Source of the DNA: Maratus speciosus
Taxonomy: Eukaryota > Arthropoda > Arachnida > Araneae > Salticidae
Length of the DNA stretch: 64,000 nt
Direction of reading: 5' to 3'
NCBI GenBank assembly: GCA_963932465.1
Contig: OZ010787.1
Coordinates: 35,344,087-35,408,086 of the forward strand
Shown here: in pieces, positions 1 to 10,499 of the stretch
Layout of the letters: the number at the start of each line of letters is the position of its first letter
Numbering within the stretch: position 1 is the first letter of the stretch
Position numbers and translations under genes: made by a program
The notes under the pieces: model-generated
Database searches by the model: none
Seen by the model: only the letters and a program-made list of their open reading frames with translations
Told to the model about the DNA's origin: nothing

Positions 1-540
1 CTTCTATATATCCATAGAAATTGTTCTTGAATTATGCTGGAGTGACTAGTAATAAACTTAATATATATTGTATATATACATAAATTTTGTACCAAGTAAT
101 ATTCACATCTGTATATAGGGTATCACAAGAAAGAGAGTCACAACTTAAAAAGATACTAGTAGGGAAATTAGGTAGGAAAATAGTAGAAACAAGTGGGTAA
201 GTGTGATCACAGATCGCACAGAGGGTTTCGTTTAATATTCCTTTCAAAACACTTTATCCTTTTGAAAAATCTGTTAGTTCCACATTTCACAACCAGGGGG
301 CGCACTTGATTCTAAACAAACCTGTATCCGAACGAAAATCCGTTTTACATACTATCCGTAGATGTATTAGTCGAGGGGATTGGGCCCATAGCACCCGAGA
401 TAAGTAGGCGCACCTGGCGGAAAAAAATTGAACTAAAATATGTAAGGCTATGGTGCATAATATGAAAGAATGGTCAAAGGGGTGTCGGCAAAAGTTGGAA
501 AATTTCTCCCCGGGTTAAAAGAGCGGAGGTTAGAAAAATT
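1..540. other. Unassigned AT-rich leader to the 147-bp array
   Basis: No gene, inverted repeat or tandem structure is evident in this stretch. Its last part, from about 480, runs into the first degenerate monomers of the following array, so some of it could be the left flank of that element. A 71-residue minus-strand frame here has no recognisable domain. Confidence 0.4.
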
Positions 541-2566
541 GCTTAAAATACACAAGTTAGAGCCGAGAGGGGTAAATAATAAAAGACTTTTTGAAAATTT
601 TATGATTTGTCGTGTGATCTGAGGCATTCAGCTATACGTATGCAAAATTTCATGTCACCAACTTAATTAGGGGCTCTCTTAGAAAGAATTATTCAAATAC
701 ATATGTGGTAGCTCAAAGGGTTAAACGTAAGATTTTATGATTTGTCGCCAGGCCTCAGGTGTTCTGCAATAAGTATGCAAAATTTCAAATCTCCAATTTA
801 ATTAGGGGCTCAGTTAGAAAGAATGGCTTAAAATACATAAGCTGGAGTTGAAAGGGTTAAACATAAAACTTTTTCAAAATTTATTATTTGACGTGAGATC
901 TGAGGTGTTCAGCTATAATTTCAAAATTTTATGATTTGTCATTTGATGTGACATGTTCAGCTATAAGTATGCAAAATTTCACGTCTCCAAACTAATTAGG
1001 AGCTCACTTAGAAATAATTGTTTAAAATACACATGCGGGAGCCCAAAGGGTTAAATGTACGACTTTTTCAAAATTTTATCATTTGTCGTATGATGTGAGG
1101 TGTTCAGCTATATGTACCCAAAATTTCATGTCTCCAACATAATTAGGGGCTCACTTAGAAAGAATTGTTTAAAATGCACATGTGGGACCCCAAAGGGTTA
1201 AATGCACGACCTTTTTCAAAATTTGATGATTTGTCGTTGGATGTGAGGTGTTCAGCTATAAGTATGCAAAATTTCACGCCTCCAACCTAATTAAGGGCTC
1301 ACTTAGAAATAATTGTTTAAAATACACATGCGGGAGCCCAAAGGGTTAAATATACGACTTTTTCAAAATTTTATCATTTGTCGTATGATGTGAAGTGTTC
1401 AGCTATAAGTATGCAAAATTTCATGTCTCCAACATAATTAGGGGCTCACTTAGAAATAATTTTTTAAAATACACATGTGGGAGCCCAAAGGGTTAAATGT
1501 ACGACTTTTTCAAAATTTTATGATTTGTCGTTTGATGTGAGATGTTCAGCTATAAGTATGCAAAATTTCACGCCTCCAAACTAATTAGGAGCTCACTTAG
1601 AAAGAATTGTTTAAAATACACATGCGGAAGCCTAAAGGGTTAAATGTACGACTTTTCAAAATTTTATGGTTAGTCGTTTGATGTGAGGTGTTCAGCTATA
1701 AGTTTGCAAAATTTCACGTCTCCAAACTAATTAGAAAGTCACTTAGAAATAATTGTTTAAAATACACATGCGGGAGCCCAAAGGGTTAAATGTACGACCC
1801 TTTCAAAATGTTATCATTTGTCGTATGATGTGAGGTGTTCAGCTATAAGTACCCAAAATTTCATGTCTCCAACATAATTAGGGGCTCACTTAGAAAGAAT
1901 TGTTTAAAATGCACATGTGGGACCCCAAAGGGTTAAACTTACGACATTTTCGAAATTTTATGATTTGTCATTTGATGTGAGGTGTTCAGCTATAAGTATG
2001 CAAAATTTCACGCCTCCAAATTAATTAGGAGCTCACTTAGAAAGAATTGTTTAAAATACACATGCGAGCCCAAAGGGTTAAATGTACGACTTTTTCGAAA
2101 TTTTATGATTTGTCGTATGATGTGAGGTGTTCAGCTATAAGTACCCAAAATTTCATGTCTCCAACATAATTAGGGGCTCACTTAGAAAGAATTGTTTAAA
2201 ATGCACATGTGGGACCCCAAAGGGTTAAACTTACGACATTTTCGAAATTTTATGATTTGTCATTTGATGTGAGGTGTTCAGCTATAAGTATGCAAAATTT
2301 CACGCCTCCAAATTAATTAGGAGCTCACTTAGAAAGAATTGTTTAAAATACACATGCGAGCCCAAAGGGTTAAATGTACGACTTTTTCAAAATTTTATGA
2401 TTTGTCGTATGATGTGAGGTGTTCAGCTATAAGTACCCAAAATTTCATGTCTCTAACATGTATAGTTTCTGAGAACGGGCTCTGTGACGGACAGACAGAC
2501 GGACAGACAGACAGACAGGGGAGCGAGACGAATAGGGTTTCGTCAGATGAACGAAACCCTAAAAAT
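541..2566 (+). mobile_element. HINE-like element A: 147-bp tandem array, (GACA)n, terminal hairpin
   Basis: About 13 monomers of roughly 147 bp run from 541 to about 2456. The phrase GTGAGGTGTTCAGCTATAAG recurs near 1088, 1234, 1382, 1529, 1675, 1823, 1971, 2114, 2262 and 2408. Early copies are more diverged. The last four monomers form an alternating two-monomer unit of about 291 bp. The array stops and is followed by a (GACA)n tract at 2486-2518, then a perfect hairpin (AGGGTTTCGT at 2534-2543, seven-base loop, ACGAAACCCT at 2551-2560), then CTAAAAATG. Long-monomer arrays followed by a tetranucleotide microsatellite and a palindrome are known in Helentron-associated elements (HINE, DINE-1, and the pearl/CvA elements of molluscs). 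The left end was not found. Class assignment is inference; the array, microsatellite and hairpin are directly visible. Confidence 0.75.
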
Positions 2567-2993
2567 GATGGATTCGTTGACGGGATTACGTTTGCAAACG
2601 TTCTGTTTACTTACCTATGTATGTCATAAAACGTCTGAAAGAAAAATGCCCCCAATTGGTCATCCTAAATAGCTTTACCTTCCTTCAGTATGAGGAAAAT
2701 AGCAATATTGAATTTCTCTTTAGACAATAAATTACTAAGTTAATTAGAATAAAATTTTAACCATAAATTTTCTGATGATGCAGCTCGCTTTTTTTTAATG
2801 TGTGTTTGGAGAGGACGTATGGGAAGTAGACGGGGGGGGGGGGGGGGGACAGCACACCCTTCCTCAATCTTTAAAAATTTTTTTGGTCAAAATAAGTTTT
2901 CGTCACTTTTGGCTAGTTTTAACTATTTGGCATCCTCTCAACGAAAATCCTGATTACTCACATGGGGCCCACTTGTGCATTACTCAAGCCCTG
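2567..2993. other. Unassigned spacer with a poly(G) run
   Basis: No gene was recognised. A run of about 17 G lies at 2832-2848. The segment ends where the 330-bp-class satellite begins. Confidence 0.4.
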
Positions 2994-4160
2994 GCTATAT
3001 CTCAGCCATTTCTTAAGGCTGTTCTCTAATCCAAAGGGTCAAATTTCTGACATAAGTTTTAAATCATTTTTATTCGGAAACGCCTGAAACTAGAAGGTGT
3101 TGTTTTTCAGAAACTATGTCATCGAACTGTTTTTTCCAATTTCTTATAAACGCAAGAGATTTTTCAGAAAATACTGTCAAAGTTGGCATTTTGAACCGAA
3201 CTTCCGAACGAAAGAAGAAAATCCAGTCAATAAGGGGAGAAAAATGCCGTGTCACGTGATCAAATTTGCTTATAACTCAATAGTTGATTTATTGATTAAA
3301 AAATGGAAAAAACAGTTCGATTCCAAATCGCTTCAATGGTCAGGCTTTCCAATTTTATATCTTTCCGTTAAAAAATGAATTTATAAATGTGTCAAAACGT
3401 TTTGCGTTTGTTGAGCAGAGCAGTTGAGAACAGCCTTAAGATAAAGACAAAACAGAAAATGTTTCTGAATCCTTGTGTCGAGGTCAAACACTAAGAAGAA
3501 AAAACTATTTCAATTTCTAATTTTTTAAACCTTTTTTTTTTAAATTATAAAAATTTAAATGGCCGCCATTTTGAAACAAAATGAAGGATGAAGCTGGCTA
3601 ACGAACTCGGTTTATACTTGGTATATTCTGTACACATGCTCAGTCACATCCAAATCGGTTCATAAATATGAGAGTTACAGCATGACAAATATCAGATTGT
3701 TTCAAAATGTCAGCCACTGTAGAAATTCAAACTGCTATATCTCAGCTATTTTTAGGATAAAGACGAAACAAAAAATACTCCAAAATTCTTGTATCAAGGT
3801 GAAGCACTTAAGAGAAAAAGCTTTTCAATTTCTAATTATTTTGTACCTCTTTTTGAATAAAAAACAATTTTTTTTTAGTTTAAATTGACGACATTTTGAA
3901 ACAAAATGGCGGATGAAACTGGCCAACGAACTCAGCTGAGGCCATGGTAAATCCTGTGCACATGCTCAGTCACATCCAAATAGGTTCATAAATATGAGAG
4001 TTACAGCATGACAAATATCAGATTGTTTCAAAATATCAACCACACTAAAAATTCAAACTGCTATTACTCAGCCATTTCTTAAGATAACGACGAAATAAAA
4101 AAATTCTTATTAATCCTTGTGTCAAGGTCAAATACTAAGGAGAAAAATCTATTTCAATTT

Positions 4161-4191
<31 letters not shown>

Positions 4192-4372
4192 GTTCCTCTT
4201 TTTCAATTTAAAAAATGTAAAATAAATTTAAGTGCCCGGCATTTTGAAACAAGATGGCGGAGGAAACTGGCTAACGAACTTATTTGAGACCTTGATATGT
4301 CGCACATGCTTAGTCACATCCAAATCGGTTCATAAATACGAAAGTTGCAGCATGACAAATATCAGATATATA
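2994..4372 (+). repeat. Satellite E, first array (about 330-bp monomers)
   Basis: About three monomers, marked by CCATTTTGAAACAA at about 3567, 3890 and 4240. The array is split by a TTAA MITE at 3013-3439. It shares its monomer with the array at 51.3-53.4 kb. Each monomer carries a run of coding-like text such as CACATCCAAATCGGTTCATAA, but no open frame spans units. Both arrays stop at the same monomer position (ATCAG) and run straight into (AT)n. Confidence 0.8.
3013..3439 (+). mobile_element. TTAA-target MITE, family 1, copy a
   Basis: The terminal inverted repeat is GGCTGTTCTC (3017-3026) / GAGAACAGCC (3426-3435), flanked by TTAA at 3013-3016 and 3436-3439. The body has no transposase frame. 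The uninterrupted satellite sequence at about 4065-4095 (CAGCCATTTCTTAAGATAAC) is the empty site and holds a single TTAA, which shows that TTAA was duplicated on insertion. TTAA targets and short inverted termini are typical of piggyBac-type transposons. Related copies lie at 5991, 20471, 22627 and 59327, sharing a core around TTTGAACCGAA and GTCAAAGTT. A CACGTG box (3254-3259) is also seen in copies b and c. Confidence 0.88.
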
Positions 4373-4530
4373 TATATATATATATCAACACTTGAACCGA
4401 GGGTTGTTTTGGAGTCTTGGGGTCATAATCGGTGGAAATATACCAAAATTTACCGGAATTGCTTTCTTTCCAACGACGGCTGCAATGGGCAGCGTTCTAA
4501 TTTTTGTATTGGAAGCTACCTAAAAATGAA
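4366..4530 (+). mobile_element. HINE-like element E: (AT)n, right flank and degenerate terminal hairpin
   Basis: An (AT)n tract (4366-4385) follows the satellite. It is followed by about 130 bp closely related to 62588-62711 (shared GGGGTCAT, ATCGGTG, AAATATACC and AGCTACCTAAAAA). In the 62.7-kb copy the end is a perfect hairpin; here only the 3' arm GGAAGCTACC is well kept. CTAA is at 4520-4523. Together with the satellite this repeats the array, microsatellite, flank, hairpin plan of the 0.5-2.6 kb and 7.9-9.2 kb elements. Confidence 0.65.
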
Positions 4531-5526
4531 AAAAAAAGCCTTATTTTAAATCATTTTTACAATTACTAAAACTGATTATATCCCAATCAGGATATTAAGA
4601 AACTATGCTCACTTCTCTTTTTCTGTACTATTTATAACAATGAGATATATAATGTTCTTCCCGAAATAAATTCAAAAGACAAATACTTTGCAAAAAGATT
4701 TAAAGTCCACCCATTGAACACATCGTTCTAGTTTCGACTAATAGAAAAAGAACATTTTTTGTTTATGGGAGAAAAATTGGTATCTCATGGATCCTCGATG
4801 ATTCATCTTTATCATGTATGTATCATTTTTTTTGTTCATATGTTGTAAAATTACGAAATCGACTTTTGGCCAACCAGATCCGAGGAACATCCCACAGTGC
4901 GGAATTACAACAACTTAGCACACCATTGTCTATTAAGAATTGAAACAGAGATGATTTCTTGATTTGTATAAAATATTACTTTTATGTATTTTGAATTTAA
5001 ATAAAGAGTTTCGTTTAATAATTTATAAACAGAACATCATTTTTAAAGGGAAGATAAAGGTGATAACTTTCTAATGCGTACTTTCATTTTCATGTCTATC
5101 ATTTTGTTGGGATAAATTATCTGATGGGAAGTTTCATTTCTGTAAAAGTAATTAAATCCCATAATCCAAAATTATTTAAGTAAAGATCTTCTCCTTACAA
5201 TTCAGTGTAATAACAGTTTTAATTTGTCATATCCAATTTATTTATAGGGAAAACCAATAAAACCTCCCGATCTTTAACTTTGTTATGCATGTTTCAATTA
5301 ATGATTAACGTCTTAGTTTTTGAAAGAAACATGTGGCAACATCGCATTAACGTCTAGCTGATTTTTAATATAAGCACATGTTTTGTGTTTGGTTATTCAA
5401 ATAGAATTGTATCTTATTTATACTTTGACATTTGTGTATTTAATATTCCCACTGCAATTTTGATTTCGCAATTTGTTCTTTTCTATTTGTTTGTCTAGTA
5501 TGTTCGACAGTGCGAAACAATCGCAC
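4531..5526. other. Unassigned AT-rich spacer
   Basis: I see no gene, terminal inverted repeat or tandem repeat here. It lies between the satellite E element and the hAT-type element. Confidence 0.4.
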
Positions 5527-6898
5527 TAGAGGTCTGCACGGGCCCGGGCTTGGCCCGAGGGCCGGGCCGGCGGAATGAAGGCGAATTTTCAAACGGGCCG
5601 GGCCGGCAGAATTAGGAAAATTTTTTCAACGGGCCGGGCCGGGCCGGCAAAAAATTTAATCGGGCCTATCGGCCCGATATCAGAATTTAAGCGAAGCAGA
5701 TAAAATACGAGCCATTTTCAGTTAATATGATTTTCTCGAGAAGTATAAATGTGCGTCATGAGCCGATGCCAGTTTAACTACATCATTACAGAAATGTAAC
5801 ATGTCCATCGTAGAGATCGACATCGTACAGTTACAAGATGTCTGATTCCGAGTTTAATTTTTCTTTCAGGAGAATCGTGCCGGGACGGAACTGATCTTAA
5901 TCGGTCTCAGGATGTGTAGAACAGTCATTGTGTTTTGTAGTACTAATAGTGATAATGAACTTCTGTTAACAGTATCTTTGGAAATATACCTTAAGGTGGT
6001 TCTCATAGTCACTGCTCAACAATGCGAAGCTTTCAGACACATTTTCTGACAAAATTTTTAACTATAAAGGCATAAAATTGACAGGCCTGCCTATTGAAGG
6101 CATTTGGAAACGAATAGCTTTTTCCATATTTGAAAAATTACTTACAGAGATAACAGAGATTCCTGTCACGTGACTTTTTTCTCCTTTCCTGTGCTATCGC
6201 TTCCGGAAATTCGATTCAAAACGCTAACTTTGACAGTATTTTCAGAAAGATATATTGCTTTTATCTATGAAAAAAAAAGACATTTACATAGCTTCTGAAT
6301 AAGAATACCTGCCAATCTTACGCGTTTCCGAAAAGAAAAGAATTCATAAATGTGTCGAAATGTAGCTCCTTTGGATTTCAGAAGAGCCTTAAAAATGAGA
6401 GAAATATTTCACAAATCTACTTTTTATTATACAGCTTCAAAAATTATCATGTTTTTAATCATTTATTCTGAACTACATTAATCTTTTAATGAATCCTTAT
6501 TTCCATTTTGAAATGTCTGTAGACACGATGACTAAAACACTGTAAGTAATCGTTAATGTTTACTATTGTGTGCTCTCTGTTTTGCAAACATCATAGTATT
6601 GTAAAATATACTGTAAAATGTTCCCATAAATATGTATGTAGTATTCATTAAAAGAATCTTAATTGTATGTTGAGCAAAAACGGATTTTTTTTTTTTTGTA
6701 GGAATTGTGTCGGGCCGGGCCGGGCCTGTTTTCACTGATTTTTTACGGGCCGGGCCGAGAACTGTAAAAATGCAAACGGGCCGGGCCGGGCTCGGGCCGA
6801 ACTTCCAATTTTTACACCGGGCCGGGCCGGGCGAAAATAGCTTTCGTTCGGGCCGGGCCGGGCACAGGCCTGGAAATTCCGGCCCGTGCAGACCTCTA
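5527..6898. mobile_element. Non-autonomous hAT-type element with GGGCCGGGCC subterminal repeats
   Basis: The terminal inverted repeat TAGAGGTCTGCACGGGCC starts at 5527 and its complement ends at 6898. It is flanked by a perfect 8-bp direct repeat AATCGCAC (5519-5526 and 6899-6906). Eight-base target duplications and a start fitting YARNG are hAT hallmarks. Both subterminal regions (5535-5670 and 6710-6870) hold many GGGCCGGGCC motifs, in strong contrast to the AT-rich host DNA. The motifs create spurious frames rich in Gly-Pro-Ala-Arg-Pro. No hAT transposase domain was seen, so the element probably depended on another copy. A TTAA MITE is nested at 5991-6392, making the unnested length about 970 bp. 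Confidence 0.88.
5991..6392 (-). mobile_element. TTAA-target MITE, family 1, copy b
   Basis: TTAA at 5991-5994 is followed by GGTGGTTCTC; the right end reads GAAGAGCC then TTAA at 6389-6392. The core (GGAAATTCGATTCAAAACGC, then AACTTTGACAG) is the reverse complement of the copy at 3013. It sits inside the hAT-type element and is therefore the younger insertion. It has no coding capacity. Confidence 0.8.
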
Positions 6899-7934
6899 AA
6901 TCGCACTATATTCAGCAGCTAGCTTGTGTATATTTCATGAAATCGCACATACTTCATTTTGTATAATTCAGTATGTTTCTCATCTGACGATTCCATAAAG
7001 GATTTTAGAGTTTTGTTATTTGTTTGATATATATTCTTTTTTTCATAATGTTTGTCATTATTTACGTATTTGGATTCTTTGGCAAATTTAACCAGTTTTC
7101 CTAAGATAGTACGCAGAAGAGAAAATACGTATCTTTATTACACAAGTACATGTGTATTCTTCTAAATATTCATGAATACATTAAGAAAAATCATTGTAGT
7201 TAGTGTAATAGGGCAAAGGTTGTGATATCGTTTGACAGCTGTCAACACATTGGTATCTCAACACATGCATTCATTTTGCAGATTAAGGGTAATGCTTTCA
7301 ATCAACTGATGGAAAATAACATAAAAATAGAAAAGTTTTAAATATATCGCATCCCTTGAAGAACATTATCACAAATCAAAAAAGTTTGCTTTTGAGTTAA
7401 TCCATAGTTAGTGATCTTAAAATCCTTTCTGGGCCAATATCGCCCCTAAACTGAACTGAGTCAATATAGTGAAAACATTGTCAATGTTTTACCTAATCTG
7501 TTTGCGATATTACCTAATTTCACAATACAATGAAATCTAATTTCCCAATGCAAAACAGTGTAATTTGAATTATATTTTTCTTCTCAGTTTTAAAATGCTA
7601 TTTTTGAAGATAATTTTACTCTAGGTGTGCGATACGTTAAATGCGCCTCGTTTAGGAAAAATAAAATTTTATATTTTATATCTATTTACAGTATAATTTT
7701 AGTTGAAGCTTATTTCATAGAAATCTGAAAAATATAGAAGAATGAAAAATGATTTAAGAGATAGTACAAGCACTAGCAAGACTACCAGAATTGTGAACTC
7801 TTTTTGTCATTGTTTTCGTAACCTATTTACAAAAAAAAAAAAAAAAAAAAAAGAAAAGTGCCCAGCTAAACTGATGGCATTGAGCTCACAGGCTATTCAC
7901 ACTAATTGTATATCATACTCTTATTTTAAAGAAT
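6899..7934. other. Unassigned AT-rich spacer
   Basis: Apart from a poly(A) run at about 7831-7851 there is no recognisable element. A 64-residue frame at 7742-7936 includes a lysine run read from the poly(A) tract and is not credible. Confidence 0.4.
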
Positions 7935-9213
7935 AATGCCCCTCAAAAAAATAAGTGAAGGGGAATTAGCCCCCGTTTCCCCCTTTATACTTAACCAGTG
8001 AACATCCAAATCTAATCAGGCAAGCTCCTTATCATAATAAACCGGTATACCAAATTTGGAGCAAATCGAATAATCCTGCAAAAAAACCATTTATCTAAAT
8101 TAAGGGGGTGGACTAGCCCCCGCCCTTTATCCTTAACCAATGAACCCCCAAAACTAATCAGGGAAGTTCCTTAACATAATAAACCGGTATACCAACTTCG
8201 GAGCAAATCGAATCATTCTGCATGAAAAACCCATTTATCTAATTTAAGAGGGGCGGGCTAACCTCCTTTTTCCCCCTTTATCCTTAACCAATGAACCCCA
8301 AAACTAATCAGGGAAGTTCCTTAACATAATAAACCGGTATACCAAATTCGGAGCAAATCGAAGCATTCTGCATGAAAAACCCATTTATCTGAATTAAGGG
8401 GTGGACTAACCCCCCTTTTCCTCCTTTATCCTTAACCAATGAACACCCAAAACTAATCAGTGAAGTTCCTTAACATAATAAACCGGTATACCAAATTCGG
8501 AGCAAATCGAATGATTCTGCATGAAAAACCCATTTATCTGAATTAAGGGGTGGACTAACCCCCCTTTTCCCCCTTTATCCTTAACCAATGAACTCCCAAA
8601 ACTAATCAGGGAAGTTCCTTAACATAATAAACCGGTATACCAAATTCGGAGCAAATCGAATGATTCTGCATGAAAAACCCATTTATCTGAAGTAAGGGGT
8701 GGACTAACCCCCCTTTTCCCCCTTTATCGTTAACCAATGAACCTCCAAAACTAATCAGGGAAGTTCCTTAACATAATAAACCGGTATACCAAATTCGGAG
8801 CAAATCGAATGATTCTGCATGAAAAACCCATTTATCTGAATTAAGGGGGTGGACTAACCCCCTTTTCCCCCTTTATCCTTAACCAATGAACCCACAAAAC
8901 TAATCAGGGAAGTTCCTTAACATAATAAACCGGTATATCAAATTCGGAGCAAATCGAATGATTCTGCATGAAAAACCCATTTATCTGAATTAAGGGGTTG
9001 GACTAACCCCGTTTTCCCCACTTTATCCTTAACCAATGAACTCCCAAAACTAATCAGGAAAGCGCCTTATCACAATGAACCTAGAAAAATTTTTTGAAGC
9101 AAATCGGATGTTTCTATCAAGAGTTATCGCGTTACGTACATACATACATACATATACGTACATGCATACAGAACGGGCGGGCACAGGCTTTGATAGCCTG
9201 TGAGCTAAAAAAA
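7935..9213 (+). mobile_element. HINE-like element B: 149-bp tandem array, (TACA)n, terminal hairpin
   Basis: About 7.5 monomers, with AACCGGTATACC at 8041, 8182, 8332, 8481, 8630, 8780 and 8929, so the period is 141-150 bp, mostly 149. The last unit breaks down at about 9060 and is followed by AGAGTTATCGCGTTAC, a (TACA)n-type tract at about 9134-9170, a perfect hairpin (CACAGGCT at 9182-9189, five-base loop, AGCCTGTG at 9195-9202), then CTAAAAAAA from 9205. The plan is the same as at 541-2566, although the monomers are not obviously related. Helentron/HINE-type affiliation is inference. No protein is encoded. Confidence 0.78.
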
Positions 9214-9362
9214 GGACAGAAACTACTAATACAAATTTTTGATTTTCATACTCATGTATTATTTCCAACAAAACTATCAACTGTACCACGGAAAACACCG
9301 ATTGATTAGTCGTAAATATATATACATTTTATTTCGACATATTTAATTTTTTATATCATAGT

Positions 9363-9618
9363 TTAACCCCTTAAGCGTCACGCCCGATAAGTTTAGACTA
9401 CTTTTTTAAAAATTCAGGTTTTTTTATTACCCCCCCCCACACACACACACACCCTTTTTTTAAGTAGAAATATTCAGCTTATTTAATGGCAGATAAAATG
9501 ATGCGAGTTCTAGCCAATTATACTATTTTAAAAACTGTTGGGAATCGAACAATCTGAATAAAACAAAAGTATCCCACACTGCCCCTGAAACTCACGGACC
9601 CGAGAATTAAGGAGTTAA
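9363..9618. mobile_element. TTAA-bounded element with TTAACCCCTTAA end
   Basis: TTAACCCCTTAAGCG begins at 9363 and an imperfect complement (AATTAAGGAGTTAA) ends at 9618. The interior has a poly(C)/(CA)n tract at about 9430-9453. The right TTAA is shared with the next element. The inverted termini are weak, so the boundary is less certain than for the other TTAA elements. Confidence 0.5.
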
Positions 9619-10052
9619 GGGTCTACACTAGTCACGCGAAGAAACGAGAGCGCTGGTATTACTCCTATGGGGGCCTTATTTTAAAATTTCTCGCTTAGAT
9701 TTTAATATTTTTGAATGATTTGTTTACATAGGATAGCTGAGGACGATCTATAACCGGGCTACTTTTTACTTTTTTGATTTTGGTTTCAGATTAAAAAAAA
9801 AAAAATACTTTCACATTCGGAACTGGTTGGAACCAGTTTTGAAATTTGAACCTTCCTATTATAAAAGTACTATAATCAAAATCGAAAAGGGAAAAAATAG
9901 CCCGGTTAGAGATAGACCTCAGCTATCTTATGCAAAAAAAAAAAAATCATTTAAAAATATTAAAATGCAAGTGAGATATTTTAAAATAACTTTCCCATAT
10001 ACTTAGCATTAACGTTTTCGTTTCTTCCCGTTATTACATTGTGGGTTCTTAC
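9615..10052. mobile_element. Foldback TTAA element, copy 1 (438 bp)
   Basis: Nearly the whole element is one inverted repeat. The left arm (GAAGAAACGAGAGCGCT and GATTTTAATATTTTTGAATG) pairs with the right arm, and the centre contains AACTGGTT-GG-AACCAGTT. The left end is TTAA at 9615-9618; the right equivalent reads TTAC at 10049-10052, one base away from the target. A second full copy lies at 49892-50354 and a right-half relic at 39478-39582. It has no coding content. Transcripts would fold into a hairpin of about 200 bp. Confidence 0.78.
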
Positions 10053-10499
10053 TTGATAGAATGACTATCAAATAAATTCTAAAAATATATACTTCAAAAT
10101 TTTGTTATTGCAAAATAAAATTTGGCCTACAAAATTATCATTTTTATAAAGATACACACTAATCTTATTTCAAGAATATTTCCTCGGCAAATTTACGAAA
10201 ATCATATGTTTTAAAGAATGATCTCCATACAAAAATTAAATTTAAAAAAGAAAGAATGTAAGATTTAACAGCTTTGTGTACTCGGTTAAAATGATACAGA
10301 TCTCCCTTAACACATAAAGCAGAATACAGTTCTTTAGATAAGAAATAAATCTTTAAAGAGACAGATAACGATTTAAGAGCTTTTCAAATAATCTCTTACA
10401 GTACCAGCTGTCAGCAATCTGTCATTAGTTGTTAAAGGAAAGTTACTGCTTCTGATCACGTTTTTTTTTTAGTTATAAAATGATATTGAATGGACAACC
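10053..10499. other. Unassigned AT-rich spacer
   Basis: No recognisable element is seen between the foldback element and the decayed 180-bp array. Confidence 0.35.

Noticed and set aside
541..2456. CRISPR array
   Set aside because: Monomers of 147 bp repeat head to tail with no alternating unique spacers, in a eukaryotic transposon-rich setting.
6553..6922. Gly-Pro-Ala-Arg-Pro-rich frames on both strands
   Set aside because: They are translations of GGGCCGGGCC subterminal repeats in the hAT-type element.
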